Shown here: positions 7,503 through 14,056 of the stretch, piece after piece | How positions within the stretch are numbered: the stretch's first letter is position 1 | Layout of the letters: each line of letters starts with the position of its first letter | NCBI GenBank assembly: GCA_900313675.1 | Contig: OMSO01000010.1 | Span: forward strand, 1 to 49,191 | Direction: 5' to 3' | Length of the DNA stretch: 49,191 nucleotides | From: an uncultured Fibrobacter sp. | Lineage (GTDB): Bacteria > Fibrobacterota > Fibrobacteria > Fibrobacterales > Fibrobacteraceae | Program-made: the position numbers and the translations under genes | The notes under the pieces: generated by a model | The model's database searches: none | What the model was told of the DNA's origin: nothing | Seen by the model: the letters and a program-made list of their open reading frames with translations, nothing else

Positions 7503-8778
7503 GCTTTTGACAAAGGTAATGCTCGGAATGACCCTGCTTTGCGGCGGGGCCTTTGCAGCCTTTATCCAGAGCCCCATACCGCCCAGTACCCAGCAGAACT
7601 TTGTGCGGGATACCGACGGTGACGGCCGCATGGACCAGATGGAAATTCGTTTCCTGGGGAACCTGACCAAGGAATACGTGTCTTCCATGCTGGACAGCCT
7701 CACCTTTGAATGGATTGATTCTTCGGGAGCGGCCAAGCACTACACCGTGGCTGCAGGCAAGTTCCAGCTGAACCCGGCCAACAAGCGCAGCCTCATAGTT
7801 GATCTGAAAGGGATGCAGAAAGGTTTCCGCCTGCTGACGGCCCTTTCTACCATGGAGTTTTCTGCCGCCATCTACGGTTCGGCGCTTTTGTACCTGCGGG
7901 ATGGTTCCATGTATCCCGTGGCCCTGAAAGACGCCATGGCGCCTGCCATCATGTCGGCCTACCTGAGAAACATGCGGGGCAAGTCCAACGATTCCCTGAC
8001 GGTGCTGTTTTCGGAAACTGTCCGAACGGTTCCCGGCTGCCCGGCCCTGCTGGAATACAAGAGCGCAAAAGACGGCAAGGTCCGCAAACTCAAGACAGAC
8101 GAAATCCGTTGGAATTTCTGGATGAATTCCGCCGTGTTCGTTCTGGACAAGAAGGTCTCTGCCGATGCGCTGAATTTCCGGGATTCCTTGCGGCTGGTGA
8201 ACGGTTGCGTCGAAGATACCAGCGGGAATGCGGTTTCGAAGGTCTCCCAGTTCTCGTCGTTGACAGGCTATTCTCCTTTTGAGGTGGTTGTGCCCTCCAT
8301 GGCGGTGGACAGTGCCTCAAGGCATGGCGCAGGTGCCGAAGGGGCGGGCCTCCCGATTTTCCAGCTAAACTTCCAGCCTCTGCCTGTAGAATCCGCACGG
8401 GATACGGCCTGGGGCGTCTATATGGACGTGCTGGGCGAAGAATTCGAGAACGCTCTCCGTGAAATCTTGAAGATGGACGAAAAGACTCCTGTTAGTTTGT
8501 CAAAATTGAAGGTCCGCTTCGACATCCGCATCTACACGAACCTGGGCGCCTATGTGGTGGGAACTCGCGCCGCTATCGCCGGAAACGACGAACGACTGGG
8601 CGGCAAACCCACGCAGCTTTCCCTCCGCTGGAACTTTATGGACAGTCACGGTCGCCGTGTTTCTACAGGCGTCTATATCGCCAACGTGACAGCCCTGGTG
8701 GAATACGACGGCAAGGCCGTGTTCCGGAACGGAACGGACGCCACGGCATCCTACGTGTTCGGGGTGGTCCGCCGCTAG
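7495..8778 (+). CDS. secreted protein with Ca-binding-like loop and FlgD/CTD-like end
   Basis: The 427-residue protein starts with a signal peptide (MRRLLTKVMLGMTLLCGGAFAA). Just after it, DTDGDGRMDQMEI is an EF-hand or thrombospondin type 3-like calcium loop. The middle is beta-rich with no known family (repeated S-x-x-T-x-x-F-S-E style strands). The end, LRWNFMDSHGRRVSTGVYIANV, has the G-R-x-V-x-x-G-V-Y pattern of FlgD-like Ig folds, which occur at the C-terminus of many secreted FCB-group proteins. It is probably surface or extracellular. ATG 7495 was chosen over GTG 7492; GAGGAG immediately precedes and the gene overlaps its upstream neighbour. Confidence 0.65.
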   Translation: MRRLLTKVMLGMTLLCGGAFAAFIQSPIPPSTQQNFVRDTDGDGRMDQMEIRFLGNLTKEYVSSMLDSLTFEWIDSSGAAKHYTVAAGKFQLNPANKRSLIVDLKGMQKGFRLLTALSTMEFSAAIYGSALLYLRDGSMYPVALKDAMAPAIMSAYLRNMRGKSNDSLTVLFSETVRTVPGCPALLEYKSAKDGKVRKLKTDEIRWNFWMNSAVFVLDKKVSADALNFRDSLRLVNGCVEDTSGNAVSKVSQFSSLTGYSPFEVVVPSMAVDSASRHGAGAEGAGLPIFQLNFQPLPVESARDTAWGVYMDVLGEEFENALREILKMDEKTPVSLSKLKVRFDIRIYTNLGAYVVGTRAAIAGNDERLGGKPTQLSLRWNFMDSHGRRVSTGVYIANVTALVEYDGKAVFRNGTDATASYVFGVVRR

Positions 8779-8792
8779 GGCCTGCTTTTCCC

Positions 8793-9755
8793 ATGGACTT
8801 GGAAGAGACGAAAATCTATAAAGGGTACCAAACCTTTATAGAGCCGTATTTGCCAAAATTGAAGTTAGGGGCGGAACCGCGTCAAGTTACTTTGTCTGAA
8901 ATCCTGGACGCCTATGACGCCTTCTGTTTCGATGGCTACGGAACGCTATACAACCGCGGGGACTTTGTTTACCCCGGTGCCATGGAGTGGTACCATGCTT
9001 TGCGGGCGGCGGGCAAGCACTTGCGACTGGTGACCAACGCGGCCTCCAACACCGACGAGTTCCTTGCGGCAGACGCAGGGGCCAGGGGCTTTGATTTTAC
9101 GGCAGAAGAGACTATTTCCTCGGGCGGCTTGCTTGTGGACCTGTCTCGGGGCGAGCCCGTGGGTGTTTTTGATTTAGTGGGGTTTTCTGGGCAGAAACGC
9201 GGGCCGGCTGATGGTCCGAAAATCGGTGAAATTCTGGAACGGACTGTCCGCGAAGTTTATTACATCGGTCGAGACACCGGCGTGAACGTGCTTGCCCAGG
9301 CGGGAATGGCTGCCGCCGAAAATCCGGAGGACCCTGTGGTGGCGGTGTCGTCTTACACGGCAACCTCCGAGATGTTCGAGCGGGCGGTAGAGATATTGCG
9401 GCGCCCCGATGGCTTGCTGCTGGTGCTGAATCCCGACGCCTGGGCGCCCAAGATAGACGGCAGCCGGAGCGCCGTGTCCGGCACACTGGCGGAACGCCTG
9501 CGGGTAGCCTCCGGCTGTAGGACCTGCTATTTGGGAAAGCCCTTCCCGGCCATCTGGGAAAAGGTCCGTCGGTCGCTCCCTTCGGGTGCGCGGGTGCTGA
9601 TGATAGGCGATACCATCGGGACAGATGTGTACGGTGCAAAGATTGCAGGCTTTGATGCCGCCCTGGTGGTAGGCCGCAACGTTCCTGCAGAAAGCCTTGC
9701 TTCAGACGAAGCCGCCCTTGGCGTGCGGCCCGACTACTACTTGGTGCCGGGCTGA
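8793..9755 (+). CDS. HAD-IIA (NagD-like) hydrolase with Tyr in place of second Asp
   Basis: The 320-residue protein has the class IIA HAD layout: motif I FDGYGTLYN, the VTNAASN motif II, a large C2 cap, and motif III/IV GKPFPAIWE and MIGDTIGTDVYGAKIAGFDAALV. NagD-type enzymes dephosphorylate nucleotides or sugar phosphates. Motif I is odd: the nucleophile Asp47 is present but the usual general acid two residues later is Tyr49, as in haloacid dehalogenases (DAYGTL), not phosphatases. The chemistry may therefore differ from ordinary NagD. Its 3' end overlaps the convergent gene by 19 bp. Confidence 0.75.
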   Translation: MDLEETKIYKGYQTFIEPYLPKLKLGAEPRQVTLSEILDAYDAFCFDGYGTLYNRGDFVYPGAMEWYHALRAAGKHLRLVTNAASNTDEFLAADAGARGFDFTAEETISSGGLLVDLSRGEPVGVFDLVGFSGQKRGPADGPKIGEILERTVREVYYIGRDTGVNVLAQAGMAAAENPEDPVVAVSSYTATSEMFERAVEILRRPDGLLLVLNPDAWAPKIDGSRSAVSGTLAERLRVASGCRTCYLGKPFPAIWEKVRRSLPSGARVLMIGDTIGTDVYGAKIAGFDAALVVGRNVPAESLASDEAALGVRPDYYLVPG

Positions 9756-10327
9756 ACGCTGGCGGAGTCCGTTGTTGCTGCGGGTGCGGAAGGTGCAGCC
9801 GGCGAATCCTGAACTTTCGCGCTGGTCGCAGAATTTACGGCAGGAGAGACAGGTGCCGAGCCTTCCGCTTTCTTGTCTGCCACAATCACATAGAGGGTGT
9901 CGTGGACGACGTCGTGGACGACGTCGTGGACGACTACAGTATCCCGCACAAAGACGGTATCGGTCTTGCAAGTTGGAACTTCGCTCTGTGGTGCTGCCGC
10001 TGAACTGGACGGTTGTGGCGGGTTCTTCCGGATTTGTTCTTCCAGGGCGGCTCGTTCGGCTTTGAGGGCATCCAGTTCTTTCTTGATGTTGGCTTTGTTG
10101 TTCGGCCTACGTTCACGGGAGTATTTGCCTTCTAGGGTGTTGATCCTCTTGTCCAGCTCCCGGAGCTTGTCGTATTCCGGGCCTTCGCCCTCGACGGTGG
10201 GCATGGGGGAGAAAAAGTCCTTGAACTTTTGCCACAGGGATTTTTCTTCGGCATGAGAAAGGGAGACAAGCCCGAGGGCGAGCAGGGTTGCGGGCAGGAT
10301 GGCCCGTGTAAAGCGGGAAATAACCAT
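9737..10327 (-). CDS. envelope coiled-coil protein with VHD repeats, unknown function
   Basis: The 196-residue protein has a signal peptide (residues 1-26, ending SLSHAEE). A predicted coiled coil at about 50-100 (YDKLRELDKRINTLEGKYSRE... KKELDALKAERAALEEQI) is followed by a Pro/Ser/Ala linker. Then comes TDTVFVRDTVVVHDVVHDVVHDTLYV, whose middle is coded by a 12-bp tandem repeat, and a Ser/Ala/Pro-rich tail. The T-D-T-V/V-R-D-T pattern occurs in envelope proteins of the FCB group. No enzyme motif is present. A TATCATTG box ends 4 nt before the ATG. Confidence 0.65.
   Translation of the reverse strand: MVISRFTRAILPATLLALGLVSLSHAEEKSLWQKFKDFFSPMPTVEGEGPEYDKLRELDKRINTLEGKYSRERRPNNKANIKKELDALKAERAALEEQIRKNPPQPSSSAAAPQSEVPTCKTDTVFVRDTVVVHDVVHDVVHDTLYVIVADKKAEGSAPVSPAVNSATSAKVQDSPAAPSAPAATTDSASVQPGTK
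9901..9936. repeat. three copies of a 12-bp tandem repeat inside the coiled-coil gene
   Basis: CGTGGACGACGT occurs three times in a row (the last unit ends TA). On the minus strand it codes VVHD units. Slippage here would add or remove four residues without a frameshift. Confidence 0.8.
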
Positions 10328-10331
10328 GCCC

Positions 10332-10339
10332 CAATGATA
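10332..10339 (-). promoter_or_regulatory. TATCATTG -7 box ending 4 nt before start codon
   Basis: TAnnTTTG-like box on the minus strand; the gap to ATG is 4 nt, again fitting a leaderless transcript. Confidence 0.4.
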
Positions 10340-10390
10340 GAAAAAATATCTTTGGCGGGGCGAATCCCTTTACAGGGGGCGTTTTTTTAT

Positions 10391-10398
10391 TAAATTTG
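10391..10398 (+). promoter_or_regulatory. tRNA-Gly -7 box TAAATTTG
   Basis: Exact TAnnTTTG match 10 nt before the mature tRNA 5' end. Confidence 0.55.
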
Positions 10399-10408
10399 GA
10401 AAACTCTC

Positions 10409-10481
10409 GCGGGAGTAGCTCAGTTGGTAGAGCGCGACCTTCCCAAGGTCGATGTCGAGGGTTCGAACCCCTTTTCCCGCT
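10409..10481 (+). tRNA. tRNA-Gly(CCC)
   Basis: The acceptor GCGGGAG pairs with TTCCCGC with one G-T wobble. The D arm is GCTCAGTTGGTAGAGC. The anticodon arm CGACC-TTCCCAA-GGTCG gives anticodon CCC, and the T arm is GAGGG-TTCGAAC-CCCTT. The discriminator is T, as usual for bacterial tRNA-Gly, and no CCA is encoded. Its 3' end plus flank (10466-10487) is repeated exactly at 10862-10883. Confidence 0.93.
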
Positions 10482-10487
10482 CGAAAA
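10466..10487 (+). repeat. left copy of 22-bp direct repeat (tRNA-Gly 3' end, att-like)
   Basis: Covers the T-arm end, acceptor 3' strand and 6 nt of flank. It is identical to 10862-10883. A direct repeat of a tRNA 3' end is the usual mark of site-specific integration. Confidence 0.7.
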
Positions 10488-10522
10488 ACAAGACGAGCCC
10501 TTTTGGGCTCGCCTTGTTTTTT
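10483..10522 (+). terminator. rho-independent terminator of tRNA-Gly
   Basis: CAAGACGAGCCC and GGGCTCGCCTTG pair (one A/C mismatch) around TTTT, followed by a run of T. Confidence 0.8.
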
Positions 10523-10861
10523 GTAGAGGAAAGTTAGAAGGGGTGAGAACCCTCGAAGAGGGTTTGGCAGTAGCGACCAAGGCGAGAGCAGAAAAAAGGA
10601 ATTTTTTTATGCCGAGCCGCCCGAGCGGACGTCGAAGACGTCACAAAATTGCCGTGGGCACAACGTTGCCCATGAAATAGGCAATTTTTGAGCTTGATGC
10701 GAGTGTGAACAACAAAGTCCCTGTTATTAAACAGGGGCGGTTGTGAGAGCAAAGTCTATACCAAATATTTTCATGATGCTTTTAGACTTTGCGGTTTCAT
10801 AAGCGAGCATCGAGCCCGATAGGGTTGGCAATCAGCCGCGAAGCGGTATCTGATTGACAAC
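10523..10861. other. gene-free hairpin-rich segment between tRNA 3'-end copies
   Basis: No convincing ORF lies here, but at least six perfect inverted repeats follow one another. They are AACCCTC/GAGGGTT (10548-10564, loop GAA), GACGTC/GACGTC (10628-10642, loop GAA), and AAAATTGCC/GGCAATTTT (10645-10688) enclosing TGGGCA/TGCCCA (10655-10672). CCCTGTT/AACAGGG (10719-10736) and GCAAAGTCTA/TAGACTTTGC (10749-10792) follow. The last is a three-step stem (10822-10866: GGGTTG/CAACCC, CAATCAG/CTGATTG, CCGC/GCGG with loop GAA). This could be the scar of an excised integrative element, a cluster of palindromic repeats, or a structured RNA. Confidence 0.6.
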
Positions 10862-10883
10862 AACCCCTTTTCCCGCTCGAAAA
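10862..10883 (+). repeat. right copy of 22-bp direct repeat (att-like)
   Basis: Exact copy of 10466-10487. Like the left copy, it is followed at once by a terminator hairpin, so the tRNA's original terminator may lie here. Confidence 0.7.
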
Positions 10884-10917
10884 TAATAGGTCCCTTTTGG
10901 GGACCTATTATTTTTAG
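10880..10917 (+). terminator. strong terminator after right tRNA 3'-end copy
   Basis: A 15-bp perfect stem (AAAATAATAGGTCCC with its complement) has a 5-nt loop and a following T-tract. It has no gene of its own immediately upstream. Confidence 0.75.
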
Positions 10918-10940
10918 GCGGGTGTCCTAGCGCCATCCTT

Positions 10941-10967
10941 GTCATCCCCGCGAAGGCGGGGATCTCC
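10941..10967. repeat. dispersed palindromic repeat, GTCATCCCCG type
   Basis: GTCATCCCCGC...GCGGGGATCTCC forms a hairpin with an AA-containing loop. The same unit recurs at 27961-27987, inside cobA-hemD at 28580-28606, and split at 29024-29080. Confidence 0.8.
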
Positions 10968-11286
10968 TTGCCCTTCCCATTGTCACCCCGGCCTAAGGTT
11001 GGTGAGCCTGCCGAACTACGACCGGGCATATCCTTTAACAAATCTTTCCCTCGATGTGTGTTCTCTCGCTCGCAGATTCACTTCGTTCGACTGCTCTTTC
11101 GGGAAGCACACATCTCGGTCAAAAAAAAGCGTTGGCTTTGGCATACAAGTGCTTTTTCGGGTAAGAATATTTACTACAGGTCCGACCCGTTACTGCCGGC
11201 GGAAACTCTTGTGACTGTTAGTCCCTGCGAGTTTCCTTGAAAAGCATAGCAATCTCTTTACCTAATAACTTAGTTTCGGCTATCTT
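10968..11286. other. non-coding stretch with one long hairpin
   Basis: No gene is supported. GATGTGTG (11053-11060) pairs with CACACATC (11107-11114) around 46 nt that contain further short inverted repeats (CGAACGAAG-like text). Around 10999, 'GAGCCTGCCGAAC' resembles the GAGCCTGTCGAAG repeat at about 16922. The rest has no feature I can identify. Confidence 0.4.
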
Positions 11287-11364
11287 GTGTTTTTTTTTGT
11301 ACAAAACATTCCATTGGACGGATATGAATGTATATTATGCATATTAGTTTGTAACGGATGTTTT

Positions 11365-12000
11365 ATGAAAAGACTAGCATTGATAATCTGCGTCGTAATG
11401 TTCTTGGGTACGGTAGGGGCATTTGCCGCTCCGAAGAAGGGAACAATGAAAGATTCTCGTGATGGCAAGGCATACAAGACTGTGCAAATAGGCAGTCAGA
11501 CTTGGATGGCGGAGAATCTGAATTACAAGACGAAGGACAGCTACTGCTACGACAACAAGAAACCCAACTGCGCTAAATACGGTCGATTATACACCTGGAA
11601 AACGGCGCAGGAGGTGTGCCCTGTAGGTTGGCACCTGCCAAGCAGGGGTGAATTTGAGATGTTGATTAAGGCCGTGGGTGGGACTATGGATAAGCAAGAA
11701 AAAAGGTACTGGGCTAATGCGGGTAAGAGTCTGAAGTCTACGAGCAGTTGGAATGAAAGTGATTATGGTGATGGCGATGGTAATGGTGATGATGCCTTCG
11801 GGTTCTCGGCGGTTCCTGCCGGCTACGTGTGCTGTGGTGGGATTTACGACGCCGAGGGCAGCATTACGGAATTCTGGAGTTCTACAGAGGGCCGTAGCGG
11901 CAACGCGTACGGCATGCGCTTGAGCTCCAGCGACTACGGAGCGCGCCTGGAGGACGGTGATAATAGATTTGGGCACTCTGTCCGTTGCATTAAGAACTAA
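11365..12000 (+). CDS. secreted FISUMP-domain protein
   Basis: The 211-residue product has a signal peptide (MKRLALIICVVMFLGTVGAFAA) and one FISUMP domain (TIGR02145). Visible marks are TMKDSRDGKAYKTVQIGSQTWMAENLNYK, the GRLYTWKTAQEVCPVGWHLPS block, FGFSAVPAGY, WSSTE and the terminal SVRCIKN. Four conserved cysteines likely form disulfides. The domain is a large paralogous family of secreted or surface proteins in Fibrobacter; its function is not established. ATG 11365 was chosen because the signal peptide starts there. It overlaps the convergent methyltransferase gene by 4 bp. A short Asp/Gly-rich insert (YGDGDGNGDD) lies in the middle. Confidence 0.88.
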   Translation: MKRLALIICVVMFLGTVGAFAAPKKGTMKDSRDGKAYKTVQIGSQTWMAENLNYKTKDSYCYDNKKPNCAKYGRLYTWKTAQEVCPVGWHLPSRGEFEMLIKAVGGTMDKQEKRYWANAGKSLKSTSSWNESDYGDGDGNGDDAFGFSAVPAGYVCCGGIYDAEGSITEFWSSTEGRSGNAYGMRLSSSDYGARLEDGDNRFGHSVRCIKN

Positions 12001-13415
12001 ATTTTCCCAATAAAGCAGTTCAGCGAGATGCCGCCGTGGCTGGTCTTGATGACCTTTGTGCTTGGCAAGCCCAAGGCGGCACAGTTCTTTAGAAGGTTGT
12101 CGCTGCAGTCTCCCTTGGGCGCAAGGATGGCAACGACCAAAGGGCGCCCAATTCCCTGTGCAAGTTCCGAAAGTTTCTTGCCTATGCGGGCGTAGAGTGC
12201 TGGGGCATTTGCGTCCAGACGTTTCCCGTAGGGCGGGTTCAGCACGATGATTACTTTGGCGTTTCTGCTGCCGTTTGAGGTATCGTGCCCGATGTTTGAA
12301 ATTTCTTCGGGCGTGTAGCTGAAAAAGTCCTTCTGCTGCGGGTCGATGAGGGCAGGCTCGATTTTTGCGAGGGGACTGCACTCCACGTTATGCCTGATAA
12401 TTTCGACGGCCCGTTCTGAAATGTCGCTTGTGAGAATTTTGATTATTGATGAATCGTGATTTTGGACTGGATCCTTCGCGGCTTCGCCGCTCTGGATGAC
12501 GCGGGTCAAGTAGTTCCACGAAGCCTCTTTGAAGGCGGGCTGATGCTTGAGGGCAAAATCCCGGCACTTTCCGGGAATAATTCCGCTTGCCATGTAGGCA
12601 GCCTCTAGGCTGAAGGTGCCGCTGCCTGCCATGGGGTCTATGAGAGTAATGAGTTCGCCCGACGTGTCGGGCTTTGAGGTATGAGCACGGGCTTCGCCCT
12701 TTGAGCAATGGATTGCCTCGAAGAGCATGGCGGCGGCGATGGTCTCTTTGAGGGGAGCGTCGTTGACAAAACGCTGGTGGCCCCGCTTGTAGAGTTCTTC
12801 TCCGGCCAGGTCTAGCGAGACTGTGCATCGGTCGTCGATGAGAGTGACGAATATGTTTTGCGGTGGGGCGTTGCGGGGTGTCCCCGCAGAGGGGGGAGGG
12901 AGCGACGTAGTGCGAGCGAGGGGGAGGCTTCCCCCGTTAAATATGTTGTAAAATCGTTCCGCTACGGCGTCGCTGTGGTAGAGCCTGGAATGCTTGCAGG
13001 TGACGTGAATGTGCAACGAGTTACTAGTTACTAGTTCTGAGATACTAGGATTATTTCTTTCGTCTTTCGTCTGTAGCGAGCTTGCGAGCGTTCTCTCGTC
13101 TAAATAAAGCTCCCAGGGGATTTCGGCGGCTTTCTTTTCGAGCTCGCGGAAGTTTTCGGCCTTGAAGGAGGCTATGTCCATGAGCACTCGGTTGGCAATG
13201 CGGCTGTGGGCTACGGCTTTCCAGGCCTCGGTCAGTTTTGCCTCGAAGGTGACTTTGCCGTCGGCGGTTTCGAAGGAGTCGTCTTTGGCGGCGACCCCGA
13301 TTTGTCGCAGTTCTTTGACCAGGGTCGCCTCGAAGCCAAGGGGCATGACAGCGGTGAAACGGTGGAGTTTCCCGTGGACTTGCCGCTTGATGCGCTTTTC
13401 GAGGTTTTCCTGCAT
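11997..13415 (-). CDS. THUMP-domain SAM-dependent RNA guanine methyltransferase (RlmL-type), repeat-expanded
   Basis: The 472-residue protein resembles the N-terminal part of RlmL and related m2G methyltransferases. An N-terminal ferredoxin-like/THUMP region (MPLGFEATLVKEL, HVTCKHSRLYHSDAVAERF) is followed by a Rossmann methyltransferase with motif I DPMAGSGTFSLEAA, TSDIS, and catalytic NPPY (VLNPPYGKRL). It is clearly longer than the roughly 380-390 residues usual for single-domain members. The excess is four low-complexity inserts coded by dispersed repeats at 13020-13101, 12861-12936, 12655-12716 and 12466-12501. All inserts keep the frame and fall between conserved blocks. Target (23S rRNA or tRNA) is not certain. 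Confidence 0.82.
   Translation of the reverse strand: MQENLEKRIKRQVHGKLHRFTAVMPLGFEATLVKELRQIGVAAKDDSFETADGKVTFEAKLTEAWKAVAHSRIANRVLMDIASFKAENFRELEKKAAEIPWELYLDERTLASSLQTKDERNNPSISELVTSNSLHIHVTCKHSRLYHSDAVAERFYNIFNGGSLPLARTTSLPPPSAGTPRNAPPQNIFVTLIDDRCTVSLDLAGEELYKRGHQRFVNDAPLKETIAAAMLFEAIHCSKGEARAHTSKPDTSGELITLIDPMAGSGTFSLEAAYMASGIIPGKCRDFALKHQPAFKEASWNYLTRVIQSGEAAKDPVQNHDSSIIKILTSDISERAVEIIRHNVECSPLAKIEPALIDPQQKDFFSYTPEEISNIGHDTSNGSRNAKVIIVLNPPYGKRLDANAPALYARIGKKLSELAQGIGRPLVVAILAPKGDCSDNLLKNCAALGLPSTKVIKTSHGGISLNCFIGKI
12466..12501. repeat. in-frame palindromic repeat inside the RNA methyltransferase gene
   Basis: GCGGC-TTC-GCCGC hairpin within GGATCC...GGATGAC text, coding VIQSGEAAKDPV on the minus strand, between the motif I region and TSDIS. 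Confidence 0.6.
12655..12716. repeat. in-frame heptamer/hairpin repeat inside the RNA methyltransferase gene
   Basis: Contains TTTGAGGTATGAGCACGGG and GGGCTTCGCCCTTTGAG, the same text as the intergenic arrays. It codes the insert between FEAI and LITLIDPMAGSG. Confidence 0.75.
12861..12936. repeat. in-frame G-rich repeat inside the RNA methyltransferase gene
   Basis: GCGGGGTGTCCCCGC hairpin followed by GGGGGGAGGGAGCGACG and GGGGGAGGCTTCCCCC. Related text lies in the gap at 16865-16980. It codes a Pro/Arg/Thr-rich loop before NIFVTLIDD. Confidence 0.6.
13020..13101. repeat. in-frame heptamer repeat inside the RNA methyltransferase gene
   Basis: GTTACTA GTTACTA GTTCTGA GATACTA, then TTC GTC TTTC GTC text. 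Period 7 is preserved. The GTTACTA unit also occurs at 16784-16811. It codes a Ser/Asn-rich insert before HIHVTCKHSR. Confidence 0.7.
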
Positions 13416-13432
13416 TTTGGACTGTGCGGAAC

Positions 13433-13744
13433 TTACTTGAACTTGACGGCGGTGCCGTAGACGATGATTTCGGCGGAGCCCGCCATGACGGAGGCGGTGG
13501 CGAAACGAACGTTTATGATGGCGTCAGCCCCGATGCCCCGGGCCTGCTTTTCCATGCGCTCGATGGCGATGTTGCGGGCGTCGTTCAGCATTTCGGTGTA
13601 GCCTGCGATTTCGCCGCCTATGATGGTCTTGAGGCCTGCGAAGACGTCGCGGACCACGTTTTTGCTGAAGACCACGCTGCCGCGCACCAGCTGGAGGGTC
13701 TCGAATTCCTTGCCGGTGATAAAGTCCGTATTGTAAAGCTGCAT
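13433..13744 (-). CDS. YbjQ/UPF0145 family protein
   Basis: This 103-residue protein is a full-length UPF0145 (YbjQ) member. Marks are the LVRGSVVFSKNVVRDVFAGLKTIIGGEIAGYTEMLNDARNIAIERM block and GADAIINVRFATASVM. The fold is a small homopentamer-type domain once annotated as heavy-metal binding; the cellular role is not known. AAGGAGGCC lies just upstream of the ATG, so unlike many neighbours it has a Shine-Dalgarno site, and a TATATTGT box sits about 33 nt further up. Confidence 0.88.
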   Translation of the reverse strand: MQLYNTDFITGKEFETLQLVRGSVVFSKNVVRDVFAGLKTIIGGEIAGYTEMLNDARNIAIERMEKQARGIGADAIINVRFATASVMAGSAEIIVYGTAVKFK

Positions 13745-14056
13745 GGAGGCCTCCTTTTTCTTGCCTACGGCAACAATATATAAATCGGCGGCTTCAGGAC
13801 GGCATATGGGCGGCAGAAAAGCTCGTTTTCGGAGTGGCGGGCCTATAAAAGTGCTTTTTGGTGCGCTTTTATATGCCTTTTGTTAATTTGTTTGTGGTTA
13901 ATTTGGAGGGTTGGGTCACAAAAATACATATAAATCTTATCAAATAGAATGTTTTATATGTACTTTTGTTAATTTGTGTGTAACGTTTTTGCATTCTTGA
14001 AGGGGTGAGGGGCATATAAAAAGCCCTTTGGGGTCTGTTTTATAGGTACGCACCCT
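13745..14056. other. AT-rich intergenic region with imperfect direct repeats
   Basis: No gene is visible in these 312 bp. TTTTATATG followed by (C/A)CTTTTGTTAATTTG occurs at 13867-13894 and again at 13952-13980, and TTAATTTG also occurs at 13898. The box TTAATTTG is close to the TAnnTTTG promoter consensus and points to the right, but no plus-strand gene follows. A minus-strand reading gives the ybjQ leader. Confidence 0.45.

Noticed and set aside
10526..10534. GAGGAAAGT, a conserved RNase P RNA element
   Set aside because: None of the other conserved RNase P blocks (ACAGAA, CR V) or the overall pairing is found nearby; likely chance.
10523..10917. Possible tmRNA because of the tRNA-like 3' end at 10862
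   Set aside because: No matching 5' acceptor strand, no tag reading frame and no alanyl-tRNA-like D arm were found.
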